NCBI GenBank assembly: GCA_010015655.1
Contig: ML976692.1
Span: forward strand, 368,980-432,979
Reading direction: 5' to 3'
Length of the DNA stretch: 64,000 bases
From: Bimuria novae-zelandiae CBS 107.79
Lineage: Eukaryota; Ascomycota; Dothideomycetes; Pleosporales; Didymosphaeriaceae
The position numbers and the translations under genes were made by a program. This document shows positions 32,720 to 45,563 of this stretch, one piece after another. Each line of letters begins with the position of its first letter. Position 1 is the stretch's first letter. The notes beneath the pieces were generated by a model, which did no database searches, was not told the DNA's origin, and was given only the letters and a program-made list of their open reading frames with translations.

Positions 32720-35700
32720 ATGAACCCGCCGCCCAAGTCCATCTTCACAGGAAGCGCCGCGACACCAGACGCCACCACGAAGCCAGAAACGCGGCGATTG
32801 AGCACGCCCGAATACCACGAGAGCCTCGCAGCCGGAGCGGAGGCCTCGAAGCCGTCCACGCTGCTCGACACGCCGATTCAGTCCGCCGGAACATCCCCTA
32901 CCTACGAGAACCCATGGACGCAGCGCACACTCGACTTTCCCGGTGAGCCTCTTCGGTCTGCGGCTTCGACGAGACACGGTCGTGGCGCGACGAGCAACGG
33001 CGCGGTTGTGACAACACAGCCGGCTGTCGCAGGCAAGAAGCGTTACGGAGCGCCTACCCCACCCCTCGCCGAGCCGACGAGCGAACCGCTGTCTAAGCGG
33101 CGACGTGTGAGCCGGACGCGATATTCGCTTGACCACTTCAGCTTCTCTCGACCTACGCAGATCCACGAAAACGGCCAGCCGCCTTCGCCGTTATTCTTCT
33201 CCCATTCGCACCGCCGGCGACCCCCGCTGCCCGCACGCTTCTCCAGCTCCGAGGCCGCAGCCAGGATGCTCAGCAAGACGCGCGAAGACAGCGGCATCAA
33301 GACAGTGACGCTAGCGAGGGGCACCTTCTCGAGCCTGAGTCCGCCAGGCCCGACGAGCGGGAGGAGCTCGGAGCGGTCGAGCCTGCCACGGACCGCCTCG
33401 CCAGACGCCCGAGATCGGAACGACCCTCTACGCTTGCTAGGCTCTGTCGGCGTCGTAGAGCTGCTCGAGCAGGACGTGCGTCCTACTTTCATCGTAGACA
33501 TTGGTGATGCCGCGCACTTCGCTCATGACCACCTCGAGTTGCAAATACTTTTCGCAAACAGCGCATTGCGCTCGAGCCCGTCAATATGGGAGTTGGTGGC
33601 TGGGAAGCTGTATAATCTGTTGGGTGATGACCCTAGTGCACACGCCTCAAGTCAGTTCAAAGGCTGGTTGCTCAGCACGGTAATACAAGGGCGAAACCCG
33701 GACGTGAACCCCTCACCAGTGGAGCACGGTGGTATTGTATGGTCTTGCTATACTTTGCGAAAACGTCTCAGGGTCGTGTCGGGAGCTGTGCCAGTGCCAT
33801 CTGCATCTAGCATTCATTCTACAAGTACCTCTCTTGATCTTGCCGCCACATCCTCATCATTAAATCCTACTCCTACTACACACATGGAGCCTTCGCCAGC
33901 TCCACCACATGAACCACAAGACTATTTTGGCAGTCACGCGCAGCAACCTATCAATGACGACTCGGATCAGGAGCCACACCCCACATTATCTCCCGAACAT
34001 GTCCCGAAAGCCGGGCCAATAGTCGTCGACAAACCCTCTATTATTCCTTTCCGAAGGCCAGACAAACTCGATCTGGCCACCCTCAACGACCATCCGTCTT
34101 TCACCAACGAGTGCGTCCTTCGCGCCCATGCTGCAGGCGACATTGACGCTTTTAATAGAACCCCTAGCCCACCTCTAGAACATGATGTGGGCTTCTTTGA
34201 CTGGACACGGCTTTCTTTGTCGCCTTCACTACCTAGACACATCCAATTCGCCCGCTCAATTGACTGGGGTTCGACACCTCTGGGGCCCATCGAGTTCTGG
34301 TCCAACGACCTGAGAGCCATGTGCAATCTTATCATGTCAGTAGCAGTGTCGTGGGTCCTGCACACAAGTTTTCCTAATCCTTCCACAGGGCGTCTCCCCA
34401 TCCGGCGGCTATGTACTGGGGTGACGAGTTGGTTGCAATATACAACGAGGCTTACATTGGTACGTGCAGCGCATTGTTTCCAATAAACCTCTGACTGACG
34501 CGCATCAGGCCTTGCTGGACAGAAACACCCTGCGTTAATGGGCCAAAGCTACAAGGTTGCCTGGGCCGAAATATGGGATGAGGTTAAGGACGTCTTCGCG
34601 AACGCAAGACTGACCGGCCAAGCTACAATGAAAGATGACGACTGCTTGTTTATGATGCGCAGCGGCTTCCTCGAGGAAACATACTTTTCGTGGTCCATTA
34701 TACCCATGGTTGGTGAAAATGGTACCGTCATGGGTCTGTACAATCCAGCATTTGAAAAGGTACTGTAGACCTCAACTCCCCTCACTGGAATCGCGTGTGA
34801 GACGCCGAACTCACGTCCACGCATGGTATTTGTCACTGTGTAAGCTAACCTGATATCAGACGAGACGAAAGATAGCTGAGCGGCGAATGCTGACCTTGCG
34901 AGAGGTCGGCGAGCGAACAGCCACGGCTCGTGACGTGAACGCCTTTTGGGAGCAAGTCCTCGTAGCTCTCACGGAAAACAAGTTCGACACACCATTCGTC
35001 CTACTATATTCCGTGTCCGACGACAATGACAGCGATACTTCATCCTTGTACTCAAATAGTTTGCTTGGTTCGAAACAATGCTATTTGGAGGGCTCGTTGG
35101 GTGTTCCCACGGGTCACAGAGCAGCAGTTGAGCAGATTGATTTGAAAGAAGGCAATGAAGGTTTTGGCCCTGTCTTCAGGGAGGTCATGACGACGGATAA
35201 GCCTGTGGTGCTAAGCATTGGCTCTGGGGAGCTTCCTCAAGAGATGCTGGACGGACTAGCGTGGCGTGGCTTCGGTGATGCCTGTCGCGATGTAGTCATT
35301 TGCCCAATCCATCCGACAACCGGAGAATCGATCCTCGGATTCCTCGTCATGGGCATTAACCCGAGGAGGCCTTTCGATGACGATTACAACCTTTTCGTCC
35401 AGTTGCTCAGCCGACAACTTGCGACGTCCTTGGCTTCGGTGGTGCTATTTGAAGAAGAGATTCGTAGAGGGCAAAAGGCTGCGAAACTCGCCGCCGAAGA
35501 TCGCTTTCACCTTTCAGAGCAACTCGCTGCTCGAACCCAAGAAGCCCGGGATAGCGAAACTCGATTCACGCGTATGGCAGAATACTCTCCAGCCGGTTTG
35601 TTCATCGCAGACCACGTCGGTCACATAACGTATTGTAACGACACTTGGTATGAGATCTCAAGAGTACCCAAAGACCCCGAGAAAACAAATAACTGGGTAG

Positions 35701-37673
35701 ATTATGTCAAGGAGGAAGACCAAGGCCTGATACACGAGCAGTGGAAGCGACTGGTTGAAGAAGCTAGGGCCATCAACATCGAGTTTCGTTTCAAGACTCC
35801 TTGGCAAGATCGTAATGGAAATAAAGGTGACACTTGGGTTTTGTTCTCCGCTTTCCCCGAAAAGTATGAAGACGGAATGTTGAAGAGCGTCTTCGGAAGC
35901 ATCACGAACATCAGCTCCCAAAAATGGGCCGAGGGATTTCAAAAGAGGAAGATGGAGGAGGCAGTCGAACTCAAGCGGCAACAAGAGAACTTCATCGACA
36001 TCACCTCGCATGAGATGCGCAATCCTTTAAGCGCAATCCTACAATGCGCTGACGAGATCTCAACAATTTTGAGTGATTTTCGGACGTCTGGCTCCCGAGA
36101 AATTCCTTCGCGTCTTCTGACCGACAGCATCGATGCAGCCCAGACAATCGCTTTGTGTGCCCAGCATCAGAAAAGGATTGTGGACGATGTTCTCACACTG
36201 TCCAAGCTTGATAGTGCCATGCTCATGGTGAGTTTTAAACGTCTCGATCTGAGATAGAGATGTCATTACTAATCAACTGTAGGTCACACCCGTGGATGCC
36301 CAGCCGTTGCAAGTCGTCCAACGTGCCCTGAGGATGTTCGAAGGAGAAGTGCACACGGCAGGAATTCAGATGGAATTTGTTTTGAGTGACTCATACAAAG
36401 AGCTTGAGGTTGACTGGGTGAAACTCGACCCTTCGCGTGTGCTTCAGGTAAGACCCCACGTGTGTGCCTCAGGTACACGTTGTTAACGTTGAGCAATAGG
36501 TTCTCATTAACCTTACGACGAACGCGATCAAGTTCACCACGACTGAGTCCAGTCGCACCATCAAAGTCATTCTATCTGCATCTAGGCAACGACCATCGTT
36601 CAGTCCGTCACGACTTGTCAGCTTCTTTCCATCGAGGTCCAAGCGTGTCGAGCAAACACTGGGGCCTGATTGGGGTGACGGAGAGGAGATTTACCTAGAG
36701 TTCGCCGTCCAGGACAGCGGGCGTGGCCTTAGTCCAGAGGAAAAGAAACTGCTCTTCCAGCGGTTCTCACAAGCTAGTCCGCGTACTCACGTGCAGTACG
36801 GTGGTTCAGGGCTAGGTCTATTCATCTCACGTGAGCTTACTGAACTACAAGGCGGAGAGATTGGCGTGGCATCCGAAGCTGGCAAAGGAAGCACTTTTGC
36901 ATTCTACGTCAAATGCCGCAAGACAGATGAACCGAAGGAAGCAGTTGAGTTACCCATAACACTCGGTCGGAAAATCTCGAATGCAAAGGACAGGGGCAAA
37001 CCTCAGCCGCCCAAGATTCAGGATTTTGCAGCGGTGCCGATGAAGAATGCGGTAGACACTAAGTCTCAAGCGCAAAAATCAGACATCAAAGTCTTAATTG
37101 TCGAAGACAATCTCGGTGAGTCACACCAGATTTTTTACTGCAGTGCGCTTACTGTGTCATACAGTCAACCAGAAGGTCCTCCGCCGGCAGCTCGAGAACA
37201 AGGGCATCACCACCTACGTGGCAAACCACGGCGGCGAAGCCATCGAGCAACTCAAGCGATCAAGCTACTGGAAAGGACATGGCCCCGAGACCCTCAATAT
37301 CGGGGTGGTCCTGATGGACAAAGAGATGCCCATCATGGATGGCTTGCAATGTACGAGCAAGATCCGGAGTTTCGAAGCGCAGGGTCTGCTCAATGGACAT
37401 GTCCCTATCATTGCAGTCACAGCGAACGCTCGTAGTGAGCAGATTGCTACTCTTTTAGAAGCTGGCATGGTGAGTTGTCCCCTCCTGGAAAGGCCCTCTG
37501 TGATTGTTCTGGACTCTGATTAACAACGCTAGGATGACGTTGTATCCAAGCCCTTCCGTATTCCGGAATTAGTTCCCAAGATCGAGGAGCTCACGCTGAA
37601 GTATGTCGATTTGCTATCAGTCGAAACCATGGTCGTCCCGAGCCGACCGAGCACGCCGCCGTATACGATATAA
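32720..37673 (+). CDS. hybrid sensor histidine kinase (PAS-GAF-PAS-HisKA-HATPase-REC)
   Basis: Model join(32720..34335,34389..34459,34509..34759,34860..36227,36283..36447,36500..37115,37165..37469,37533..37673), 1510 aa. The N-terminal ~230 residues are disordered, Ser/Pro/Arg-rich. Then come a PAS-like segment (VELLEQDVRPTFIVD), a second sensor module with DWGSTPLGPIEFW, AAMYWGDELVAIYNEAY and KHPALMGQ, a GAF-like region, and a PAS domain (MAEYSPAGLFIADHVGHITYC). The H-box is DITSHEMRNPLSAI, His about residue 1030. The N-box is VLINLTTNAIKF, the G-boxes DSGRGL and GGSGLGLFISREL. The receiver has VLIVEDN, phosphoacceptor Asp about 1414 (LMDKEMPIMDG), ITANAR-like VTANARSEQ and SKPF. It would pass phosphate to a phosphotransfer protein of the Ypd1 type. 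All seven introns are 46-100 bp with consensus ends. The ligand is unknown. Confidence 0.92.
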
Positions 37674-38212
37674 TGATGATGCATCTCGGTTCATTGTACG
37701 AATAGAAATAGAGTTAGATGTTAGGCACGTTTGTTAAAACTGGCGTTCGAGCGTGGTCGTGGTTAGCACTTTTTGGCGTTTGTAGGGCGCATTATACACA
37801 GCGTATTATACACAGCGCATCGGATGTTTGCATTCAGAGTACGTTTGGAGGCGCCGACGGGCTGCTCTTGCGAGAGAACACGATTACTGGGTATCGCTAT
37901 GGTTAGGCAAAAGGGTGCGTGGGTGGTGCTTGGGTACGATCCGGTTTTTACATACCCCTTGTTGTATATGGGTGAGGGGCTGGACTTGGATTTGTATCAC
38001 GAATGGCATACGCGAAGGACCTGGGTAATTGGGAACGACAATGACATGCATAATACTTCCTACGACGCGACAAAGCTCACAATGCTACGTCTTCACTTGA
38101 TTCTATCGCGGCTTTGGCAACTGCCGTTCACTTCTACAGCAGTCTCGACCCCGCACGAAGAGTGTCAAAGCAGTCGCTTCGTATATATGCATTTTACATT
38201 GCTTCAGATACC
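37674..38212. other. intergenic between convergent genes
   Basis: 540 bp. A partial duplication ATTATACACAGCG occurs twice at about 37792-37820. No gene seen; the frames here run antisense or have no motif. Confidence 0.5.
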
Positions 38213-39117
38213 CTACTGCAAATTCACAAACAACCCCCCATCAACCAACAACTGCGCGCCCGTCACATACCCACTCAAAGCCTCACACCCCAAAAACACC
38301 GCCGGCCCCGCAAGATCCCCCGGCACGCCCGTGCGTCCCAGCGGTATCCTTCCCTCCATGTACTTCCTCTTCTCCTCGTTCTCGAGATCCTTGTCGTTGA
38401 GCTGCGTCTTGATGGTGCCGGGGAGCAGCGCGTTGCACCGTATGCCGTGCTTGCCGAGGGCGCACGCGGCGGACTGGATCAGGCTGAGGACGCCGGCTTT
38501 GGTGGGTGTGTAGTGCGCTTGCTGGGCGCCGCCGACGAGCGCGCTGATGGAGGAGATGCCGATTATGGAGCCGCCGGGGGGAGATTGGGACGTCATTTGG
38601 GTGGCGGCGGCGTGGAGGGTGTTGAAGGCGCCGGTGAGGTTGGCGGAGACGTGTTTGCTCCAGAGGTCTGGTGTTATCCTGTATAACACGGGTGTCGTCA
38701 GTATGTCCCGTCGAGACTCATCCAGTAACGATATTTTTTTATTTTTTTCAAAAGGAAAGAGGGGAGGCGGGCGGCGTACTCGAGGAATTCTCTAAACTCG
38801 CAGATGCCCGCGTTGCTGACGACGACATCTAAACGGCCCCAGCGCTTCACCACTTCTTCGACTAATTTCTTGCCTGTCTCAGGTGCGCCAACGTCGCCGG
38901 GGACTTCAGCGAGACGCTTTTCAGCTTCCTCTCTACTGCCGAGGAGCTCCGCGGCTTCGTCGAGCAGCGTTTGGAACTGTGCCGCCGACCGCTCGTCGCC
39001 GAAGTGGTTGACGGCGACGTTGGCACCCTGCGCGATGTATCCGAGGGCGATGGCGCGCCCGATGCCTGTCACGCCGCCGGTTATGGCTGTGGATTTTCCG
39101 GCGAGGAGGTGTGCCAT
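38213..39117 (-). CDS. lraA: short-chain dehydrogenase, probable L-rhamnose 1-dehydrogenase
   Basis: Model complement(join(38213..38678,38780..39117)), 267 aa. Classical SDR: cofactor motif TGGVTGIG at residues 14-21, NAG box (VSNAGIC), catalytic Ser in IIGISSISALVGGA, and YTPTK as YxxxK. The HYTPTKAG, RKYMEGRIPLGR and YVTGAQLLVDGGLFVNLQ stretches at the C-terminus are what I know of fungal L-rhamnose 1-dehydrogenase (LRA1/lraA), which oxidises L-rhamnose to L-rhamnono-1,4-lactone with NAD(P). The 101-bp intron restores FREFLEITPDLW. Its neighbour upstream on the same strand is the predicted lactonase of the next step, which strengthens the call. Other sugar or polyol SDRs are the alternative. 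Confidence 0.82.
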
Positions 39118-39578
39118 TGCGGAGGGTTGGGATGGATCGCGGGGTAGGTTTATGGCGGGCGCGGGGACGGATGGGGGGAGAAGGGGAAAAAGGAGTGTTT
39201 AGAGGAGAGAAGAGGCGTGGGTGAAGAGTTTGAGGACCTCATGATGCGTAAAAGTGCTATACGCTGCCGGAGCACGCGTCTTGGTGGGGTTGGGGAGCGC
39301 GAGCTGGGGTTCGGGGGAAAAGATGCCGACGCGTTGGCGTGGTGGGGGAGCGTATAGCGGAGGGCCATCGCCGTCTTCCATAATGTTACATTTGAGGTGA
39401 CAATTAGATTGTAGACGGAAACATAGCTCATAGGTATCAAGTTACGAGTTCGTTTTCTCCAGTTATAATAGCACCAGTTCCCATAGAGAACATGACTCGA
39501 AGATGAAAACTACATGTCCTTGAATTGACGTCGAAAATCAGTTGTTTTCAAAACGAAGCCCTTTTCAGAAAGGGGAAT
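39118..39578. other. 460-bp gap between the two rhamnose genes
   Basis: Promoter of the dehydrogenase and 3' flank of the lactonase. C/G-rich up to about 39370, then AT-richer. No gene. Confidence 0.5.
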
Positions 39579-40749
39579 CTAAAACTCCCCAATCTCATAA
39601 GCGCTCGCAGCCGTCTTCCCCCAAACCCACTCCTTCTCCCCCTCACTCAACCCCTTCTCCTTTACCCAGCTCTCCACAACCTCAACCCAATACCCCCAGT
39701 TGCCCTGCTCTCCCTTCGGCCCTCCAACGTTGCACACAGGCCAATCGCTCCCAAAAAGAATCCTATGCGCGCCGAAATTCTGCAACACGTGGTCCAGATA
39801 CGGCGTCAACGCCTTGAGAATGTCGACTTTGTTGGGAGGCGTTTGGTTGGGTGAGAACTCATTCAGCGCACCGCTGAGCTTCATGTAGAGATTCGGGTGC
39901 GACGAGAGACGTCCCAGAGCGGTTTTCCACCGCTCGAAGCCGCCCCATTCGGGGGTTGAGAGATCGGGCTTGCAGAGGTGATCTGTGAGATGTTAAAACG
40001 GGCTCTGCTCTTCACTATTCCCACAGTGAGAGATAGGAAGAGTGAGACCGGTAAGACTTACTCAGCACAAAATTCACGCCCTCCCCCGTCTGCTCCACGA
40101 GCCTCGCCACCGCCTCCACCGTCTCCACCCCATCCCTATGCGCGTCAACACCCACATCAAACGCGCGTCTCCGCTCCCCCTTCTCGCACACCGTCTTAAT
40201 ATTCTTAACGAACCACGCATTCCCAATGATCCCCTTCACCTCTTCCGCGCTCCGCCCTTGGAGAAGGTATCTAAACCCTACAACCCGCCCCCACGCCTGC
40301 TGTCCCAACACCTCCCTCGCCAACTCCAGATACACTTCAAACAGCTCTCCCGAAACGTGAAACGGCGCCCACACCACCAACCCCTTCGCCCTCTGCCCAT
40401 CGCCTTCCCCCGCTCCATCGCCTTCTTGCACCTCTCCCGTTACCAGGCGCCGCAGATACGCTAGCTCTGCGAGTGGTGCTTTCGCCCAGCTCTTCAGTTT
40501 CTCACGTTTGGCTTCTGGGGCGTCTTCAGCGGGGATGTCCGGCGTCGAAGAGGGGATGTACCGGTCTGTTTCCACGTAGACGAACCCCGCGGGCTGCACC
40601 GGCGCGGAGCGCGTTGCCGCATCGTACTCTTGGATGCCGTGCTGCTTTGCGAGGAAGAAGCCCGGGGTCATCCAGGCGTGATCCGTAGAGGAGGTTGCTG
40701 TCGACGGCCAGAGATGGATGTGCGAGTCTAGGATCTTGGGTGGTGCCAT
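39579..40749 (-). CDS. lraB: amidohydrolase-family lactonase, probable L-rhamnono-1,4-lactonase
   Basis: Model complement(join(39579..39982,40062..40749)), 363 aa. The metal-dependent hydrolase fold is seen from the N-terminal HIHLW (HxH metal ligands, residues 10-14), a central KLSGALNEF and the C-terminal ILFGSDWPVCNVGG with the conserved Asp. These blocks belong to the amidohydrolase-2/TIM-barrel group that includes fungal L-rhamnono-gamma-lactonase (LRA2/lraB) and related sugar lactonases. The enzyme would open L-rhamnono-1,4-lactone to L-rhamnonate. A 79-bp intron (GTAAGT...TCACAG) joins the parts in phase. Pairing with the dehydrogenase 460 bp downstream on the same strand supports the substrate. 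Without that context it would only be a generic sugar lactonase. Confidence 0.75.
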
Positions 40750-41242
40750 TGTGTGGTGCGAGGGACTGCGGTGGGAGTGATACAGAAGCCGGGCAAAATG
40801 CTATGTGATGGCTGCGTGTTTTGTGTGCGATCTCGTGTTCGGGGTGTTTGCATACGGCACATGTTGGTGGTGGAGAGAACGAGCTCGGATTGGCGGGGTA
40901 GATATCTCCGAATGCGGTACTGAGGGGCAGGTGTGACGATGGGGGAAAAACCCGACTGTCCTCCTCTACATAGCAAAGGTCAAACACAGCATGCTAGCTA
41001 AGCTTGTGTAGAAATGAATGGTACCATCCCGTATACGTAGACAAGGTCACGAAATGCCCCAATTGAGTTCCATGATTAGACTAAGGACATGGACGAGAGA
41101 AGAGAATAAAACCAAGTTCAGCGTACGCGCATCGCTCGCGGGATAGTTTCAGGGTCTTCTCCACGAAGATAGAACTTGAGGTAGAAGTGTTAACTATTGC
41201 CGGTAATGTTTAGCGGCATAGGAAGCAATCCACATGAGACGT
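40750..41242. other. upstream region of the lactonase gene
   Basis: About 490 bp with no gene; presumed promoter of the rhamnose lactonase. No motif for a rhamnose regulator could be identified by eye. Confidence 0.5.
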
Positions 41243-41386
41243 CGTCGTATAGGGATTCCTTCGTCGTATAGGGTTTCCTTCGTCGTATAGGGTTTCCTTC
41301 GTCGTATAGGGATTCCTTCGTCGTATAGGGTTTCCTTCGTCGTATAGGGTTTCCTTCGTCGTATAGGGTTTCCTTCGTCGTAAAAC
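41243..41386. repeat. minisatellite, 19-bp unit, seven copies plus a partial
   Basis: The unit CGTCGTATAGGG(A/T)TTCCTT repeats head to tail at 41243, 41262, 41281, 41300, 41319, 41338 and 41357, and a diverged partial copy starts at 41376. The copies differ only at one A/T position. No spacers of unique sequence, so not a CRISPR array. The period is not a multiple of three, so any reading frame through it passes through all three frames of the unit. Confidence 0.95.
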
Positions 41387-44300
41387 TGTCCCTTGGTCCC
41401 TCTCACGGCCGCCAGGGTTTATGCTCCGATAAACTGCACCCTCTTGCTCCTTTGCAAAACTTGCCTGTACTAGCGGGGGCGCGGTATTACCTTGCATTGG
41501 TCCTTTGTCTAGAATTCACAGTCCACACGTCGTCATACGAGCAGACGTGGGCATACATAATGGGCGGTGGTGGGGTAACTAGCTAGACCCTTGTCTTTCG
41601 ACCCCTCCACGCCAGCCTCGTCCGCGGAGGAAAGCATGCCGAATCAATCCGCTCTTCCAGATTCCGGATCACGTGCATGAGTTGACGCGATACGATGGCC
41701 TGACCAGGGCAAATTAGAAAGGCGGATGTTGCTGCCTCTCAAACGCAATAGAGCGAGGCAAGTCCCGTTATGGCGCGAATGTGGGCCTCGATTCGCGCTG
41801 TCAAGCCCAGCGTGTAGCGGGAGCAAGGCCTACCTCGGCGCTTTGCAGGTCGGGGATGGACCTTGTTCGTCCCGTTTGTGATAAGATTGGATCATGGTCT
41901 GGGGGTCTAGCCGCGTTAGCATGAGGGACATGAACGCGGGATTTCACCTTCGCCTTGACTAAGAACTCGGGTGCCGGCTCAAGACTTCTCCCCTCCCCAC
42001 ACGGCCCTGACAGTGAATAGCCCGGAGACTATCAAAAAGCTATGGCCTCTTGCCGCATGAGACCCGCGGTTCGCTTCGATCGTTTGCACGAGCGATCGAA
42101 CAGTGGAGCAGACGCTGGCCTGTGCTAGGAAATCAGATGGAGAAACCCTCTCAAGACGGCATGACTCTTATTCATCGATCATCGAGGGGTCGGATATCAA
42201 TGCCTGCGAGTCACGATCTTAGTGACTTGGGGAGTACTGTGGCGTTTTACCATGTATAGCATTTGATAGTGTTGACAGGATCGATTTGCATGACGATGCA
42301 GAATCATAGAGCTGCAAGTCATTTTAGGTTGCATTACGTTGAATGCCATCGCCTACCATTAGCAGCTTGTATATGGTTAGCTTTGAGCACTAGGTTTGTA
42401 GCACGAAGCTGGTGTTGCCAAGCGTTGCGATGCAAATGCCAGATTCAGATTTGGCCGCCAAGGTCTTTGGATCGTCTAATTCGCTTTGCTCTTAGACGGC
42501 CACACATGTGATCCCGTGCGCAGGGATGTGCTACGGGATTTAAAATCGATTTCAATAGTGTCGCGCTAGTAGTCTGACCTCTAACTTTAAACATCTTGGA
42601 GCATTTGTTAGGGCTGATCATTAGCTGGGGAAGCTCGGTTTCGTATGAGTTAGTCACGTTCCATATCGGTCAGTAGACCGGGTGCGATTGTCGTCCGTAA
42701 GCATTCATTCAAAGGTGGCATGTCTCGCGAACACGATCCGGTGCGTGTGTCCCGCGTGGGAGCCAAAAACCCGATGTGATTTGCGTGTGGGCCATGCTAA
42801 CCATACCCTGCCGTCTACATGTAGATGTAAAATGTTGCATAACACTGCACCGGAAGTCGACCTATCTCTATGGCTCATCATTTGTGGAACTACGGTCCGG
42901 AAAGGAACTCATGTGTACCTGGTACATCATGTGCGCTTGCCCGGTCACAGATCGGTCTTCAGTTCTTCTCCGATAGCCGGCGGAGATAGACCCGGTGACT
43001 TCTTTATTGCGTTTCGCAACATGCACATTTTGACGACTGCGCTTCGCCGTACCCCAAAACCCCCAGGTGGGCGCGGCCAATTCAACAGCTGTTAGTCCTG
43101 TAGACAACAGACAATAGAAGATCCTGTTCGATATTGGACGAAGTGAAGGACGTGACATTCGGACAATTGGGGTGGTGGTGGACATGTTGTACCCATGCTT
43201 GGGTTATACATTGGGAGCATAATATTCCAAGGTTGTATCCAGTGTCCAGCCAGCAATGAATCCCGGGACTAACAAGTTCCCGTCGTACCCTGAGTGTACG
43301 CAAAGGCTGGATTAAGCCCTTCTCTGATGAAGAAGGATCGGTGCGGGAGGAGCGGTAGTTGAAAGGTGTCAAGCAACCTAAATTGCAATTGATGAGTTGG
43401 AGCTGCAAAGGAACGTAGTCGGTACCAAGAGCAAGGGTTGAACGGTGTAACGCAAGCTCCTATATACCAAGGATAGCAGATCATCGTGTTCCATTTTGTT
43501 TGGAGTTGATGTGCGGCAAAGCACATGATAGAAAGTACTTTCTGCCCCGTGAGGTACAACCATGTGTGGCGTTGCTGCTGAACGGTGAGCACGAGGTACG
43601 GAATTTCACATTTCGGCAAATGCTTCGTGTTATTGCTCGAACCGAGCATACGCTGGCGAATAGGCAAGCATGAAAATTTTTGCGCGGACCCAGCAGTACG
43701 GATTACAGTCGAGTTACGAGCCTGGGACACGACCCATCGTTTCTGGGTGAAGACATCAGGCGACGGTTGAGTCCATTTGCGGGAGGTCGGTCTTCCCATC
43801 CCGCGGGTTGTGCCCAGGCATAACTGCACATCTCGATGAGTACGGTGCACAGCACAGTGACGTCCTTGACAAATGGTTCCTGGGCGGTTCATCATGAGCT
43901 TGGCACATCTGCATCGCTACGTAGACGCTGCAGGCGTGGAGTCTAACGACGAGCCAGGGTAGATGGCAATGGCCGGCGAGGCCGGCCCAATTCTGAGGGT
44001 TGCAGGACGCGGCATACGGATTACGCTCATCCTGGGAGGTCGTTCCTTCGCCGTAGCGAACGGTGTGTGCATTTCGTTTGCGTCGGGGAGACGGAATAAA
44101 CGTGGGTTGCATGCAGTTGTGGCTATCAAATTGATGAATGCGCGGTAGGGTGCATTTCTGGTCACTTTGCGCGCATGCGGCAGGCGTGCCTGGCGCACTG
44201 GCCACTGGGCTATGCTATGACGAGACCAAGATTTGCATGGCGGCGCGTCGGCCTCAATCCGGTGCACGCGCGGTCAGCGAGTCGTTGGCACTGGCCTGCG

Positions 44301-45563
44301 GGAGACGGGAGATGACGAGCATAAGGTTTGGGAGAAGGGTCTGCCTGCCATCCGGGCTCAGCAAATCCGGGGTGAGGGTGTCGACGCTGCGTCCTGGTGG
44401 GAGAAGACGGCCTCCTGTGCGCTCCGTAGGCGTGAGTTCGTTGCCGCAGTCGCTTGAACACGGCGGCTCCTCGCCACGGTTGCCCGTCTCGTCCTGGACG
44501 CGCCCCCAGGGTCGATAAGAGGGCCCGCATGTGCTGCGCGGGTGGTGTTGGTCTTCTGAGTAGCTCCGACCCCTCAGCGCCATCGGCGTCCAGCTAGCGT
44601 TACGCAATGCACGTCCAATGCAGGCAGGCAGGCACGCACGCACGCACGCACAGCGAGAAAACACCGCAACTGTGGGCAAAACAGGCCACCAAACAGCCGC
44701 CAGTTTCTTCCGCAATCCACCGAGAAGCCTGCCGAAGGCGCAATGGGCGCCCTGCGGACCTGAGGATGCTGGCGCTGCATGTTGCATGTACACACCAGTA
44801 GAGTACACGCATGTACGTACCTCCTCCGAGGTCACAATCGCACCTTCCGCCTTGGACCAGAGGGTCGCCGGGCCTATGTCCCTCTCGACAGGGCGCGTGC
44901 CCCCGCCTGCGCGGGCGGCCAGCCAGGGTGTGGGCGGCGACGACGCGGGAGATGGTTCGCGCTACGGCCGTCCGTGCATGCCGAAGTGGGCAGATCATGG
45001 ACGTCTGGTGAGTGTGTGTGTGCTGATGCGCGGGGGAGACTTGGAAGCTTCGAGGGCATGCTCCGTCCGTGGACGTGGTGGTGGTCGATGAGGCATGCAT
45101 TAGGTGTTTGTGTCGCTGCGCCCATGCTCCCTTGTGCAACCATAGACGAACCCCACGGTGGCGGCAGTTCGGAGTGAGAGCACGACTACAAGCGAGTGGG
45201 AAGGCCGGTCACAGATACGGACGCGCACGAGGCGCCGGTGCTTTTGGTAGACTACAAGGGCTCCATGGCCAAACCAAAAATATGCCAGATGTCAAGAACG
45301 CTACAATTTTGGAGGACGAGTCCGCGGACCCGTAAAACGCCATGTTGAACGCCGTGTATCCGTCCGGTGCCTTTTCGTGCCCTGCGCACTTTCCGTCGCT
45401 AATCCTGATCCAAGACAACAAGGAAACAAGTCGTGAAATGCTCTCTATCGACCCTCGAGGGTCATGCAGTGGATCGTCGTACGTCTAAATTACTGCGTTC
45501 CTAAGGTCGCCAAGCGGCGCCTCAACTAGCCGGGGTCGGCTGACCAAATAAGAAGGCACGTCC
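41387..45563. other. 4.2-kb gene-poor stretch
   Basis: Many short overlapping frames on both strands, especially in the GC-rich part 44.2-45.3 kb, without motifs or a splice pattern. I see no gene I can support. A short tetranucleotide run lies at 44621-44652. Confidence 0.5.
44621..44652. repeat. tetranucleotide microsatellite (GGCA then CGCA)
   Basis: CAGGCAGGCAGG is followed directly by four to five CACG/CGCA units, a compound 4-bp microsatellite of about 32 bp. Confidence 0.8.

Noticed and set aside
32720..32800. Alternative frames at the histidine kinase start
   Set aside because: Other frames over the Ser/Pro-rich N-terminus are open because of GC content; only the chosen frame leads into the sensor domains.
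41243..41386. CRISPR array
   Set aside because: Units follow each other directly without unique spacers, and the host is a fungus; it is a minisatellite.
44254..45177. Overlapping long frames on both strands (up to 193 codons)
   Set aside because: GC-rich sequence gives open frames in several phases at once; none has a domain, a splice pattern or family resemblance.
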